A stretch of 64,000 bases of DNA from Methylomonas lenta (GCF_001644015.1 NZ_LUUI01000111.1:1-64000); one strand, 5' to 3'; shown: positions 18,688-27,172, numbered from the stretch's first letter. The notes: generated by a model from the sequence alone, not told the origin. A program made the numbers and translations.

Positions 18688-19791
18688 ATGATAACAGTGC
18701 AATTCGCAGTAATTCATGAGCTCACCAAACTAGCAGGAACCACTGAATCAAACATTAATCCAGCCAAAAAGCTTCTACCAGCTTCAGCTGATGTTGTCAT
18801 TAAATTAATAAGTGAATTAGATAAACTCTACGGAACAAAGGAAAACACTGCTATCTACGGTACTTTTTCAAAAAAAGATCCAACTAATCAATTCGCTAAA
18901 TATACTGAATTGTTTATTGATGACAAAATTGAATCAAAATTTCTTGAATTCAGTCAACAAGGCTTAGGTGAGATTGCTCGTGAATCAAGAGGACGACAAT
19001 CAGCAACTGGTGGATATATTGTTTTTTCTTTTTACAAAAATGCCACCATGCACGAATTCTTGTTAGTTGCGATGATTAAGAATAAAAATGCTTTGAAAAT
19101 TAACAAAGATCTTGAGTTAGAAGATGTCATTCAAATTGATCTTTCAAAAATTCATCAGGCTGCACGAATTAATTTAGAAAGATTCCAAGAAGCTAAAGAA
19201 TTAACATTGAAGCCATCTGACGATGAATCTCCTAAATTAAATTATCTAAGTTTCGTCAGTCCCCGCTCAAATATGGACGCGTCAGGCTATTTCATAAAAG
19301 GATTAGATTGTGCTGACGGTGTAAGACCAGCAGTTGCTACTGATAGTGTATTTAAATGTGCAAAAGCTTATTGCATCGAAAAAAAAGAGCTAAAGACATT
19401 TAGAAATAAAGTACACGACTCAATAGCGGAATACCTTCAAATATGCGTGGACACAGAAAAGCCGGCTACACTGAAGGGAATTGAACATTCAATTAGGCAA
19501 GCCGTTCCTGCGAACGAACATGTTTTAATAGAGGAATTTATAGCGTTTGCAAGCAATGAGGTGTGGCAAATACCTGCTGAATTTAATGTAAGCGAGAGCA
19601 GATTAAAAAAATACACCCGGATTCGTTCTAAAACTGATAGCTGGGAACTCAATTTTAAAAGAAACGCACTCGGAATAACTGACAATAGTGATTTATTCTA
19701 TGACAACAACGCTAAAAAGCTAACAATTCGCTGCTCAGATGATCTCACCAAACAGATTGTAGAAGAATTAGATTCCAGAAATGCAAATTAA
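18688..19791 (+). CDS. NdpA/YejK-like nucleoid-associated protein (NA37 family)
   Basis: A 367-residue protein whose central segment, LSFVSPRSNMDASGYFIKGL followed by DCADGVRPAVATDSVFKCAK (about residues 189-230), is the hallmark of the 37-kDa nucleoid-associated (NdpA/YejK) family. The N-terminal ~180 residues include LGEIARESRGRQSATGGYIV, also typical. Members associate with nucleoid DNA and topoisomerases, and many accessory copies occur in islands. RBS AAAGG at 18676-18680. The next gene, a membrane protein, overlaps by 11 bases, so the two are translated together. The gene is AT-rich and flanked by repeats. It may be a second, accessory NdpA-type protein rather than the housekeeping one. 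Confidence 0.8.
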   Translation: MITVQFAVIHELTKLAGTTESNINPAKKLLPASADVVIKLISELDKLYGTKENTAIYGTFSKKDPTNQFAKYTELFIDDKIESKFLEFSQQGLGEIARESRGRQSATGGYIVFSFYKNATMHEFLLVAMIKNKNALKINKDLELEDVIQIDLSKIHQAARINLERFQEAKELTLKPSDDESPKLNYLSFVSPRSNMDASGYFIKGLDCADGVRPAVATDSVFKCAKAYCIEKKELKTFRNKVHDSIAEYLQICVDTEKPATLKGIEHSIRQAVPANEHVLIEEFIAFASNEVWQIPAEFNVSESRLKKYTRIRSKTDSWELNFKRNALGITDNSDLFYDNNAKKLTIRCSDDLTKQIVEELDSRNAN

Positions 19792-21058
19792 CCCAGACTT
19801 CGAGCATCTAGTAGAGGTTTACCGTCAACTAAATTGCCCTGCGTTACAAGGACAACAGTTTGACGGCGAGTTGATATGCTTAACAGAAAGCAAAGATTTA
19901 CTGAAAAGCTTATGGGAATGTAAAAAATTTGATTTGGAAATATCTTTTGATAATGAAACGTATGATACCGAATCTCTAGGTGATAATTTTCCTCAAGATA
20001 TTATCAACAAAAAAATATACGTTAAAATTAGCCTACCGCAAACAGAACAGGGTAAATTTTATGAAAACCTCCATCAATGGGTTGCGACAGCCGAATCATT
20101 GAATCGTGGATCATTAACTACAAACACTTATCTCATAAAGGAAGATTTACTCGTTAGCGACTCATGCCAGTCAACGGAATTAAAAAGTGTTGTAGCAGTT
20201 TGCAACTTAATTAATAAACTAGGCGAAATCGCTCATTACCATGATGAAAAAATAACATCCGGTCCCTTTCGCCTTGTTTTTGTTGTACCAAGCAAAGAGG
20301 ATAAGTCGTTTTATCCTGTAGTATTGGAAACTCGATTATCAACTGAAATACTGGAGCTTAATCCGGACATTAGTATTATCGAAAGCATCCTCGAAGAACA
20401 AACTAATAACCGCTTACACGCTTTAGAACGTCTTGCAACATTTCGAATAGCGCTTACTGATATTATTAAAAAAGCTCCAAATGATAAAGAAGCATTTAAC
20501 TACTTGGTTTTTCATTGGGAAGATGTATTAGAGAACTTCCAGAAATCCTGGGAAAGCTATATTAATGGTTTTTCATTTCAAAAATTAAAAGCAGAAATCG
20601 CAGAAAAACAGGCTTCATTTTCCCAAAAAATGACTGATGTTGTTGCTAACTTAAGCACTAAGCTTTTTAGTTTACCTGTAGCTATTGCTGGCGTTGTGCT
20701 ACTTGAAAAACAAGATTCAATGATTGCAAATTGGTTTTATGTCGGAGGGAGTTTATTAACAACTGGCCTGATGCTGTCGGCTATAAAAATACAAGAAACC
20801 AATTTGGATAATATAAAATCAGGTTGTGACTTGGCTTTTTCTGAATACCATAAAGATGAAAACCAAGAGTTCACAGGCATAAAGCAAGAACTAGATATTG
20901 TAATAAAATCTTTAGATAAAACGACTTTTGAGTTAAAAAATACCCTAAGATTATACCGTAAACTATCTTGGATACCTTTATTGTCTGCAATAATTTATGT
21001 TGGATTAAAATATAATATACACTGGATGTGTATTGTTAATTATTTTAATATGCGATAA
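19781..21058 (+). CDS. unrecognised protein with three C-terminal membrane segments, paired with NdpA-like gene
   Basis: A 425-residue protein I cannot place in a family. Residues 1-290 are soluble, mixed alpha/beta in character, with an acidic first half. Hydrophobic segments lie at about 294-309 (LFSLPVAIAGVVLL), 317-335 (NWFYVGGSLLTTGLMLSAI) and 396-412 (SWIPLLSAIIYVGL). Residues 337-395 between the last two are charged and helical, possibly a coiled coil. The start overlaps the NdpA-like gene by 11 bases and no other gene follows before the repeat cluster, so the two form a closed cassette. A DNA-associated protein plus a membrane protein could be a sensor/effector pair, for instance in phage defence, but that is inference from arrangement only. 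Confidence 0.75.
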   Translation: MQINPDFEHLVEVYRQLNCPALQGQQFDGELICLTESKDLLKSLWECKKFDLEISFDNETYDTESLGDNFPQDIINKKIYVKISLPQTEQGKFYENLHQWVATAESLNRGSLTTNTYLIKEDLLVSDSCQSTELKSVVAVCNLINKLGEIAHYHDEKITSGPFRLVFVVPSKEDKSFYPVVLETRLSTEILELNPDISIIESILEEQTNNRLHALERLATFRIALTDIIKKAPNDKEAFNYLVFHWEDVLENFQKSWESYINGFSFQKLKAEIAEKQASFSQKMTDVVANLSTKLFSLPVAIAGVVLLEKQDSMIANWFYVGGSLLTTGLMLSAIKIQETNLDNIKSGCDLAFSEYHKDENQEFTGIKQELDIVIKSLDKTTFELKNTLRLYRKLSWIPLLSAIIYVGLKYNIHWMCIVNYFNMR

Positions 21059-21065
21059 ACAAGGG

Positions 21066-21153
21066 CAGGACCGTAGGATGTGCTGAACAAAGTGAAGCGC
21101 ATCGATCGCGATTGATGCGCCTCCTAACGTCGGCACATCCTACATATTCGCCC
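21066..21153. repeat. 85-base palindromic repeat, copy A
   Basis: Outer arms GTAGGATGTGC (21073-21083) and GCACATCCTAC (21133-21143) are exact reverse complements, with inner arms GCGCATC (21097-21103) and GATGCGC (21114-21120). It resembles REP/MITE-like extragenic elements and recurs at 21850 and, decayed, at 25441. Confidence 0.85.
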
Positions 21154-21205
21154 ATTATTTAACTTCAAAATTATACAACTACCTTCAAATCCACGACGGG
21201 GTTTT

Positions 21206-21460
21206 CTCCCGTTATGCCGCGCCGAGCACCGGAGGGTTTGAGCGGTTCAGCCCGCAGGGGCGATGCAGGGATGCATCGCGTTTTTCGTAGGGGCTGGGAT
21301 GCCCCTTCGGAAAACCCCGATCAAACCTGAGGAGCGCAGGATCAACGCGGCATCCGGGTCGCCTTTTCTTTGGGTACTTTCTTTTGGCGAAGCAAAAGAA
21401 AGTACCTCGCCTTCGGGTGCGAGAACCCGATTAAATCAAGCCGTCGCGACAGCGACACAA
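21206..21460 (+). repeat. multi-hairpin dispersed repeat, copy 3
   Basis: A 255-base copy in the orientation opposite to copies 1 and 2. Order: TCCCGTTATGCCGCGCC end, GATGC/GCATC and AGGGGC/GCCCCT hairpins, the 14-pair stem GGTACTTTCTTTTG / CAAAAGAAAGTACC (21373-21386 / 21393-21406), CTCGC/GCGAG, then GTCGC/GCGAC near 21443-21455. Confidence 0.92.
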
Positions 21461-21464
21461 AAAC

Positions 21465-21526
21465 AACATCCGCCACAATCAAGCTCAAATCGCCAGAAAC
21501 ACCTATCGGCTTATTCTGGCCTACGG
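21465..21526 (+). repeat. 62-base repeat next to hairpin repeat, copy A
   Basis: Begins AACATCCGCCACAATCAAGC and ends GGCTTATTCTGGCCTACGG. It matches 22248-22309 with only a few differences and follows a hairpin-repeat copy in both places. Its first bases recur a third time at about 21833-21850. Confidence 0.85.
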
Positions 21527-21571
21527 GCTTCAAAAACTATCCAAGCACTTCCAATCCATCGACGGAATTAT

Positions 21572-21823
21572 TCCCGTTATGCCGCGCCGAGCACCGGAGG
21601 GTTTGGGCAGATTTGCCCGCAGGGGCGATGCAGGGATGCATCGCGTTTTACGTGGGGGCTGGGAAGCCCCTTCGGAAAACCCCGCTCAAACCTGAGGAGC
21701 ACAGGATCAACGCGGCATCCGGGTCGCCTTTTCTTTGGGTACTTTCTTTTGGCGAAGCAAAAGAAAGTATCTCGCCTTCGGGTGCGAGAACCCGATTAAA
21801 TCAAGCCGTCGCGACAGCGACAC
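21572..21823 (+). repeat. multi-hairpin dispersed repeat, copy 4
   Basis: A 252-base copy nearly identical to copy 3. The long stem is 21738-21751 / 21758-21771 and its outer pair region reads GGTAC...GTATC, i.e. one G-C pair of copy 3 has become a G-T wobble, intermediate to the A-T pair of copy 1. Confidence 0.92.
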
Positions 21824-21849
21824 AAAAAAACAACATCCGCCACAATCAA

Positions 21850-21936
21850 GGGCCGTAGGATGTGCTGAACAACGTGAAGCGCATCGTTCGCGAATGATGC
21901 GCCTCCTAACGTCGGCACATCCTACATATTCGCCCC
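21850..21936. repeat. 85-base palindromic repeat, copy B
   Basis: GTAGGATGTGC (21855-21865) and GCACATCCTAC (21915-21925) with the inner GCGCATC/GATGCGC stem. Together with the following linker and hairpin repeat, 21850-22241 duplicates 21066-21463 with few changes. Confidence 0.85.
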
Positions 21937-21988
21937 ACATTCAACTTCAAAATTATCCAACTACCTTCAATTCCACGACGGGGTTTTC

Positions 21989-22241
21989 TCCCGTTATGCC
22001 GCGCCGAGCACCGGAGGGTTTGAGCGGTTCAGCCCGCAGGGGCGATGCAGGGATGCATCGCGTTTTTCGTAGGGGCTGGGATGCCCCTTCGGAAAACCCC
22101 GTTCAAACACTTCGGCGCGCAGGATCAACGCGGCATCCGGGTGTCGTTTCTTTTGGGTACTTTTCTTTGGACAAGCAAAGAAAAGTACCGCGGCTGTCGG
22201 TCCGCGAACCGACTTCAAAAAACCGTCGCGATAAGCGACAC
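21989..22241 (+). repeat. multi-hairpin dispersed repeat, copy 5
   Basis: A 253-base copy. The GC-rich half equals copy 3, but the long stem is GGTACTTTTCTTTG / CAAAGAAAAGTACC (22156-22169 / 22176-22189) and the next stem is CCGCGG/CCGCGA-type as in copy 2, so both arms changed together. It ends with GTCGC/GCGAC at about 22225-22238. Confidence 0.92.
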
Positions 22242-22247
22242 AAAAAA

Positions 22248-22309
22248 AACATCCGCCACAATCATACTCAAATCGCCAGAAACACCTACCGGCTTATTCT
22301 GGCCTACGG
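22248..22309 (+). repeat. 62-base repeat next to hairpin repeat, copy B
   Basis: Second copy of the 62-base sequence at 21465-21526, again directly after a hairpin repeat. The segment from here to the autotransporter stop at 22387 holds nothing else that I can identify. Confidence 0.85.
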
Positions 22310-22386
22310 ACTTTTTCAAACAGGAATCACCATGGCGAATATTGAGCCAGTCGCCAGGGTATGCGATAGCATAGCTAGCCCCGCAA

Positions 22387-25300
22387 TCAAAAGGACAACC
22401 GAATACCGCCCTCGACAATATGATCAGAAATGGCTGACTGACCTAAGCGGGTTTCGTATCGAACGAAACCCGCGCCGCCATTAGGCAACGTAGCACTCAA
22501 AGAGCCGCCTAGATTGACGTAATCGCGATCGGGAGCACCAGTTTGAATGACAAAATTACCGAGACCGGCACCCGCTTGTGTCAAACGCATCTGAATAGCA
22601 CGATTATCATTCAGATATTGATGCTCCCACTCCACCCGCGCAGCCGGAATTAAGACCCCCCAATTCATACTGGCTGTGTAACTGAATTCAGCGCCTAAGC
22701 TGGTGACAAAGGAATCATTGCTCTGCGCAGCTGTGGTCGTATCAAAACCGTTGCCGCCTTGCTCCTGATATTGGCCAATGTGCATATTCAGAAACTCCGC
22801 TCGCACATAGGGATTAACGCCCCACTCCTGAAAATTAAAACTCTTGCCACTACTCAAGGCAAAATTATATTGCTCACCACTTGGATTAGCCTGGGTTTGG
22901 CCGCTGAATCCGGTGTATCGATACTGCCGATTGAAGGTGTATTCATTGCTGCCGTAATTGGCGACCCAATCAATGTAAAAGTCCTGCGGCAGGAAATAAC
23001 TGCCATAAACAGCGCCCATATAAGAATTGGTTTCCGTGTAACCTGCAGATTGATCGTAACTCAACGATTGATTGGTGTAATTAAAGGCAAGCCCCGCCAC
23101 CAACTGTTCCGTAAAACGATAGTCTGTGCCGAGAGTGACTGCCCGGGATTCTGAACTAAACCCTCTGTCCCATAATGTGTTTTGTTGATCGCCGAAGGTA
23201 AAACGTGTTTGCAAGAAAACACCCAGTGGACTTTCACCAAACAGGCTATCATCGTCACCCGCAGCACCTCCGAGAGCGTTGCGGCCTAATAGATTAGCTA
23301 CTTGCACCCCATTGAAATTAAATGACAAGGGCGCAGTGCCGTTACCACTGCGTAAACTAGCCAGTCTCGAAAAAGGCGCATCCATGCGAGTCATGCTAAA
23401 TTTGATGGGGCCGGCCATCTGACCAGGGACTTGGTCGGGGGTTAATGAGGCGATAGCGGCCTTTTTTCCCGCATCGCTTAAGCCTTGCAATTGCAAGCAG
23501 CGGTTAACTAAAGCACCTGTGGGCGCGGTACAAGCTTCAGCCAATGCGGCCCCAAATCCTTGCTGGTTAGGTGTCAGACTTTGATCATTGACCAGATCAG
23601 TAGCGAATGGCACCAAACTCCAGGGCAACAACTGCCCACTACCGCTACCAAAGCTACGCGCAGCACCCAGCAGATATTGGTTTTCTGCTAGGGTGGGGTC
23701 GAAATAAATATTGTAGTTACTGCTGATGCCATTCAGCTGACTCAGGCCATTCGGCAAAATCAGCCGACTGGCGTAAAGCGCAGCGCCCGGCGTCGTATTG
23801 CCATCAACCATGCTGAGTAGGTTGCCATTATTCAGTGTCATTGAGCCCCAGGCAAAGTTGTCAACACTGCCGGCATCGGTGACACCTCTATCGACACCAG
23901 TTAATCCCATCACATGCTGAGTACCCGCGGGGCCTGCGAATATCAAGTCGGCATTTGCGGTATTCCAAAGGGTATTTTGCGTACTGGAATTATTAAAATC
24001 ACCAGTGACGATGAATTGGTCGCCAGCCCCGCCGACTAAATAACCACTACTGCCCACATTCAGATTATTGAATTGACTGGTAGATGGGTCACTCAGATAC
24101 GCGCCGTTATTAGTGAAATTCCCAGTGTATTGCACAGAGGTATCGGTTAGTTTGAAGGTGCCAGTATTGGTTACATCTCCCATAACCCTATGCGAACCTG
24201 AACCACTAATATTGATGACACCCTGGTTGTTGATCGATTGCGCGGCAAGTTGTGGCGCGGATAAATTCAAAGTGCCATTGCCGTAAATATCGATCTGGTT
24301 TAGTGCGGTCAAACTACCGGCATTTAAATCAAGCTTTGCTGTACCGGTTCCTTGTCCAACGCTGAGGCTTTTCACCATGGTATCCGAGGCCGGACCACTC
24401 ACCTCAACATTGCTGCCATTGCCCTGAATCACCGCTGGCAATAAGGCATTGGGGGTAAAGCCCAGACTAGAATCCCAATTATTAGTATTGTCCCAGGCAC
24501 CCGAGCTTGCGTTCCATTTTAAGTTACCGGTTGGGGTGGCGATAAAACCGTATGTCGTTTCAGACAGGTATCCTTCTCCAACGATTTGACCTAAGTTATT
24601 GATTGAGAAAGCTCGTGCTAAACTGAAACTGCTAGCATTTGAGAGCGTATTCAAATCGATGGGATTACCGTTTTTATCCCAAAGTAATGCTGTGTCACCT
24701 TCGCCGCTGTAAAAACCAACGATTTGACCAGCGTTGTTAATATCCGTAGGTTGGCCACTGGTAAAGCTTCCGGGAAGCAGCGTCGGTAAAGCTCCAGGGG
24801 CAATTTGCAAAAGATAGTAATCCCCATCTTGCTCTATGATGGCTTGGCCATTGGTATTAACCGATATAACCTGATCGCCTGGCGCAAGAGTTTGAATTTC
24901 AACGCCATTTTGTAAGAGATGAACAGACTCTGAATCGCCTGTATAACTTTCCCAAACTTGCCCAGAAGCATTGCTAGCCAACGCAGTTGCATTGCTTCCA
25001 CCGAACGTACCGAGATCTGTCAGTGAACCATTTTGCCAGATAAACGCATGCTGCTGTTCTTCGCCGTAATTACCGACTACCTGTCCCACCTCGTCGATAT
25101 TGGCTACATACCCACCAGAACCAATTTGACCTTCAGGTGTCAGAGTGCTTTGTAATGGTGTAAATTGACCATCTTGCCAAGTAAAACCAAAACTCTGGCT
25201 GTTATTAGCATCGGAATAACCGGCAACTTGCCCCAAATCATTGATTGCTTGGGCATGTGAGGAATAATAACTATCGGAAGGAAGGCCTATGTTCGTAATC

Positions 25301-25401
25301 TCATAGCTTATTTCCGCCAGTACGGACTGCGTCATTAATAATAACAACCCCGGAACGGCAACCCGCCAAGTAAATTTTTCGATAGTCATTATTGTGCTCA
25401 T
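22387..25401 (-). CDS. HAF-repeat autotransporter (type Va-like outer membrane protein)
   Basis: A 1004-residue secreted protein. A signal peptide is present (basic start, hydrophobic core VAVPGLLLLMTQSVLA, cleavage near residue 29). Residues 30-310 contain about five HAF-type repeats with the pattern GFTWQDGQFTPL / AFIWQNGSLTDLGTFGG / INNAGQIVGFYSGEG. Residues 310-640 are Asn/Gly/Ser-rich beta-helix-like passenger sequence. The last ~280 residues form an autotransporter beta-barrel (from about SPLGVFLQTRFTFG) ending in the expected aromatic residue, GGIRLSF. It should be exported by Sec and anchored in the outer membrane, with the passenger at the cell surface. Start could be the ATG at 25401 or the one four codons later. 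Monocistronic, bounded by repeats on both sides. Ligand unknown. Confidence 0.9.
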   Translation of the reverse strand: MSTIMTIEKFTWRVAVPGLLLLMTQSVLAEISYEITNIGLPSDSYYSSHAQAINDLGQVAGYSDANNSQSFGFTWQDGQFTPLQSTLTPEGQIGSGGYVANIDEVGQVVGNYGEEQQHAFIWQNGSLTDLGTFGGSNATALASNASGQVWESYTGDSESVHLLQNGVEIQTLAPGDQVISVNTNGQAIIEQDGDYYLLQIAPGALPTLLPGSFTSGQPTDINNAGQIVGFYSGEGDTALLWDKNGNPIDLNTLSNASSFSLARAFSINNLGQIVGEGYLSETTYGFIATPTGNLKWNASSGAWDNTNNWDSSLGFTPNALLPAVIQGNGSNVEVSGPASDTMVKSLSVGQGTGTAKLDLNAGSLTALNQIDIYGNGTLNLSAPQLAAQSINNQGVINISGSGSHRVMGDVTNTGTFKLTDTSVQYTGNFTNNGAYLSDPSTSQFNNLNVGSSGYLVGGAGDQFIVTGDFNNSSTQNTLWNTANADLIFAGPAGTQHVMGLTGVDRGVTDAGSVDNFAWGSMTLNNGNLLSMVDGNTTPGAALYASRLILPNGLSQLNGISSNYNIYFDPTLAENQYLLGAARSFGSGSGQLLPWSLVPFATDLVNDQSLTPNQQGFGAALAEACTAPTGALVNRCLQLQGLSDAGKKAAIASLTPDQVPGQMAGPIKFSMTRMDAPFSRLASLRSGNGTAPLSFNFNGVQVANLLGRNALGGAAGDDDSLFGESPLGVFLQTRFTFGDQQNTLWDRGFSSESRAVTLGTDYRFTEQLVAGLAFNYTNQSLSYDQSAGYTETNSYMGAVYGSYFLPQDFYIDWVANYGSNEYTFNRQYRYTGFSGQTQANPSGEQYNFALSSGKSFNFQEWGVNPYVRAEFLNMHIGQYQEQGGNGFDTTTAAQSNDSFVTSLGAEFSYTASMNWGVLIPAARVEWEHQYLNDNRAIQMRLTQAGAGLGNFVIQTGAPDRDYVNLGGSLSATLPNGGAGFVRYETRLGQSAISDHIVEGGIRLSF

Positions 25402-25440
25402 GATAAAAATCCCAGCTTAAAAACAGGGGTGACTGATTAC

Positions 25441-25520
25441 GTAACTAAGGATACACTGAACAGAGTGAAACATATCGACTACTACAAATGCGCATCTTAA
25501 TGTCGGCACATTATACTTCG
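25441..25520. repeat. decayed copy of the 85-base palindromic repeat
   Basis: Aligns with the copies at 21066 and 21850 (AAGGATACACTGAACAGAGT ... CGGCACATTATACTTCGC) but both palindrome arms have several changes. It fills most of the gap between the autotransporter and cytochrome genes. Confidence 0.7.
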
Positions 25521-25550
25521 CTCCTGATCAATAAGATTAAATCCGACGCC

Positions 25551-26270
25551 TCACTGCGAAGGCCTATTCGGCGTCAAAAAAGCAAAATAGAGATAATCAT
25601 AAAGCTGCTTGGCTTCTTCATCAGATATACCCTTTATAGTAAATAGCGGCATAGCACCTACCGATCCATCGGGCATACGTGGGTTGCGGATAAAACTCAG
25701 AAAGCCCTTATAATCATGCAACTGCGGAGCATTACGTAGCGGCATATTAGGTTCGATGAGATTTTCCCCCCGCCTATGACAGCCTGCGCAATTGCTTTCG
25801 AAGACATGCCTGCCAACGTTAAATTGTTCAGGCGCCTCAGGGGTAAAACCTTGATAGACCAATTGCCCGCCGAAAAACCCCAACCCCATGACCGTCAATA
25901 CGCTAGAAAAATAAAGTACCGGCATGACAGGGGAATCATTATGCCGCCGCCCGACAATCACTGCCGCCGCCACTATAACGAAGAACAGTGCGGCCAAAGC
26001 CATCTTCATCTTAATTTCAAAAAGCCATGCCTCGCCATAAAAGCGCTGCCAATCGAAGATGCCTACCGGTATGGTGAAAAAAGTAGATATGAAGGCAAAT
26101 ACTATGAGTTGATAGGCGGTGGCCCGATAAATCGGTTGCCCGCTGATGAAGGCCATCAGCCAAAAGCAAACAGCGCCAATCGACATACCCACCGGCAAGT
26201 GGACAAAAACGGGGTGTACGGGATGCGAATAGCCCACCGAGGCAAGTAAATCGTACAAAAGATGACTCAT
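25551..26270 (-). CDS. membrane-anchored c-type cytochrome with DUF2231-like N-terminal domain
   Basis: A 239-residue protein. Residues 1-140 hold four hydrophobic segments with HPVHPVFVHLPVGM at 16-29, as in DUF2231 membrane domains. The C-terminal ~90 residues form a small cytochrome c domain with the haem attachment motif CAGCH at 161-165 and a probable axial Met207 in GAMPLF. The haem domain should face the periplasm and take part in electron transfer, partner unknown. The gene stands alone, transcribed away from the uracil-DNA glycosylase gene. Start ATG at 26270 is preceded by AAGGA-like sequence (rc of tccttg). Confidence 0.85.
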   Translation of the reverse strand: MSHLLYDLLASVGYSHPVHPVFVHLPVGMSIGAVCFWLMAFISGQPIYRATAYQLIVFAFISTFFTIPVGIFDWQRFYGEAWLFEIKMKMALAALFFVIVAAAVIVGRRHNDSPVMPVLYFSSVLTVMGLGFFGGQLVYQGFTPEAPEQFNVGRHVFESNCAGCHRRGENLIEPNMPLRNAPQLHDYKGFLSFIRNPRMPDGSVGAMPLFTIKGISDEEAKQLYDYLYFAFLTPNRPSQ

Positions 26271-26434
26271 TGGACCTTATCCTTGTCGTACAAAATTTGG
26301 ATTTATAGCCATAAACATCTATACAGGCAACGCTTTTCTGACGAGCAAAGCCGTAAGGCTTTGAATTAACTTTTGAAAACTTTGTTCAAACTGATTTTAG
26401 TAGCAAATGAGTATCACGCCCATCTTTGCCAGTG

Positions 26435-26473
26435 CCGACTTCAAAAAATTCGTCGAATTGCGACACAAAAACC
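26435..26473 (+). repeat. fragment of the multi-hairpin repeat
   Basis: CCGACTTCAAAAAATTCGTC and GCGACACAAAAACC match the right end of copy 5 (22209-22248) with decay. It shows a sixth, truncated occurrence upstream of the glycosylase gene. Confidence 0.6.
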
Positions 26474-26527
26474 GATACCACTCCCAATCAGGTAAAATCC
26501 CCATGATTTAAACCTGACACCTTCACC

Positions 26528-27169
26528 ATGCCGCACTCATCTTATTTCAAGCAAGAATGCCGTCTATGCCCCCGCTTGGCAACATTTCTTGATGACGTCA
26601 AACAAAAACATCCGCATTATCATGCCCTACCCGTTGCCCCATTCGGCGATGTTAACGCACGATTACTCATCGTAGGTCTGGCCCCCGGCATGCATGGTGC
26701 CAATGCATCGGGCAGGCCATTCACCGGCGATTACGCTGGCTTGCTACTGTATCAAGCCCTGTACGATTTTGGCTTTAGTAATCAATTGGAATCGACCGCC
26801 CTAACCGATGGCTTAAAGCTTAATAACTGCCGCATTACTAACGCGGTCAAATGTCTGCCGCCGCAAAACAAACCCACCGGCGACGAAATCAAGCAATGCA
26901 ATCCATATCTGGCAGAGGAAATCAAAACCTTACCGGAAAAATCGGTGATTCTGGCTTTAGGCAATATCGCTCATCAGGCGGTATTACGCGCTTACGGCTT
27001 AAAAGTCAGCGCTGCCAAATTCGGTCACCATAAATTTTTCGATTTACCGGATGGGAATAAACTGGTCAGTTCTTATCATTGCAGCCGCTACAATGTGCAA
27101 ACCAAACGCCTGAGCATGGCCATGCTGGCCGAAGTATTTGTCGACATACAAAAATTATTGACTAAATAA
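26528..27169 (+). CDS. uracil-DNA glycosylase, family 5 (UdgB-like)
   Basis: A 213-residue DNA-repair enzyme removing uracil and other deaminated bases. Motif I is GLAPGMHGANASGRPFTGDY (residues 50-69), characteristic of family 5, where the usual catalytic Asn/Asp is absent. Motif II lies in SYHCSRYNVQT near the C-terminus. Cys11, Cys14, Cys109 and Cys124 fit the four ligands of the [4Fe-4S] cluster of this group. It ends four bases before uvrC and is probably co-transcribed with uvrC and pgsA, grouping base- and nucleotide-excision repair. Confidence 0.9.
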   Translation: MPHSSYFKQECRLCPRLATFLDDVKQKHPHYHALPVAPFGDVNARLLIVGLAPGMHGANASGRPFTGDYAGLLLYQALYDFGFSNQLESTALTDGLKLNNCRITNAVKCLPPQNKPTGDEIKQCNPYLAEEIKTLPEKSVILALGNIAHQAVLRAYGLKVSAAKFGHHKFFDLPDGNKLVSSYHCSRYNVQTKRLSMAMLAEVFVDIQKLLTK

Positions 27170-27172
27170 ATC

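Noticed and set aside
17139..22241. CRISPR array formed by the repeats
   Set aside because: Repeat units are 250-320 bases, occur in both orientations and are not spaced by regular short spacers.
21066..22309. Insertion sequence
   Set aside because: No transposase frame is present and ends show no clear target-site duplication. A non-autonomous element remains possible.
21263..22484. Open frames of 162-249 codons across the repeat cluster on both strands
   Set aside because: They follow GC-rich repeats, contain the same peptide repeated where copies repeat, and are not kept between copies 1-5. The covarying stems fit a structured element, not a protein.
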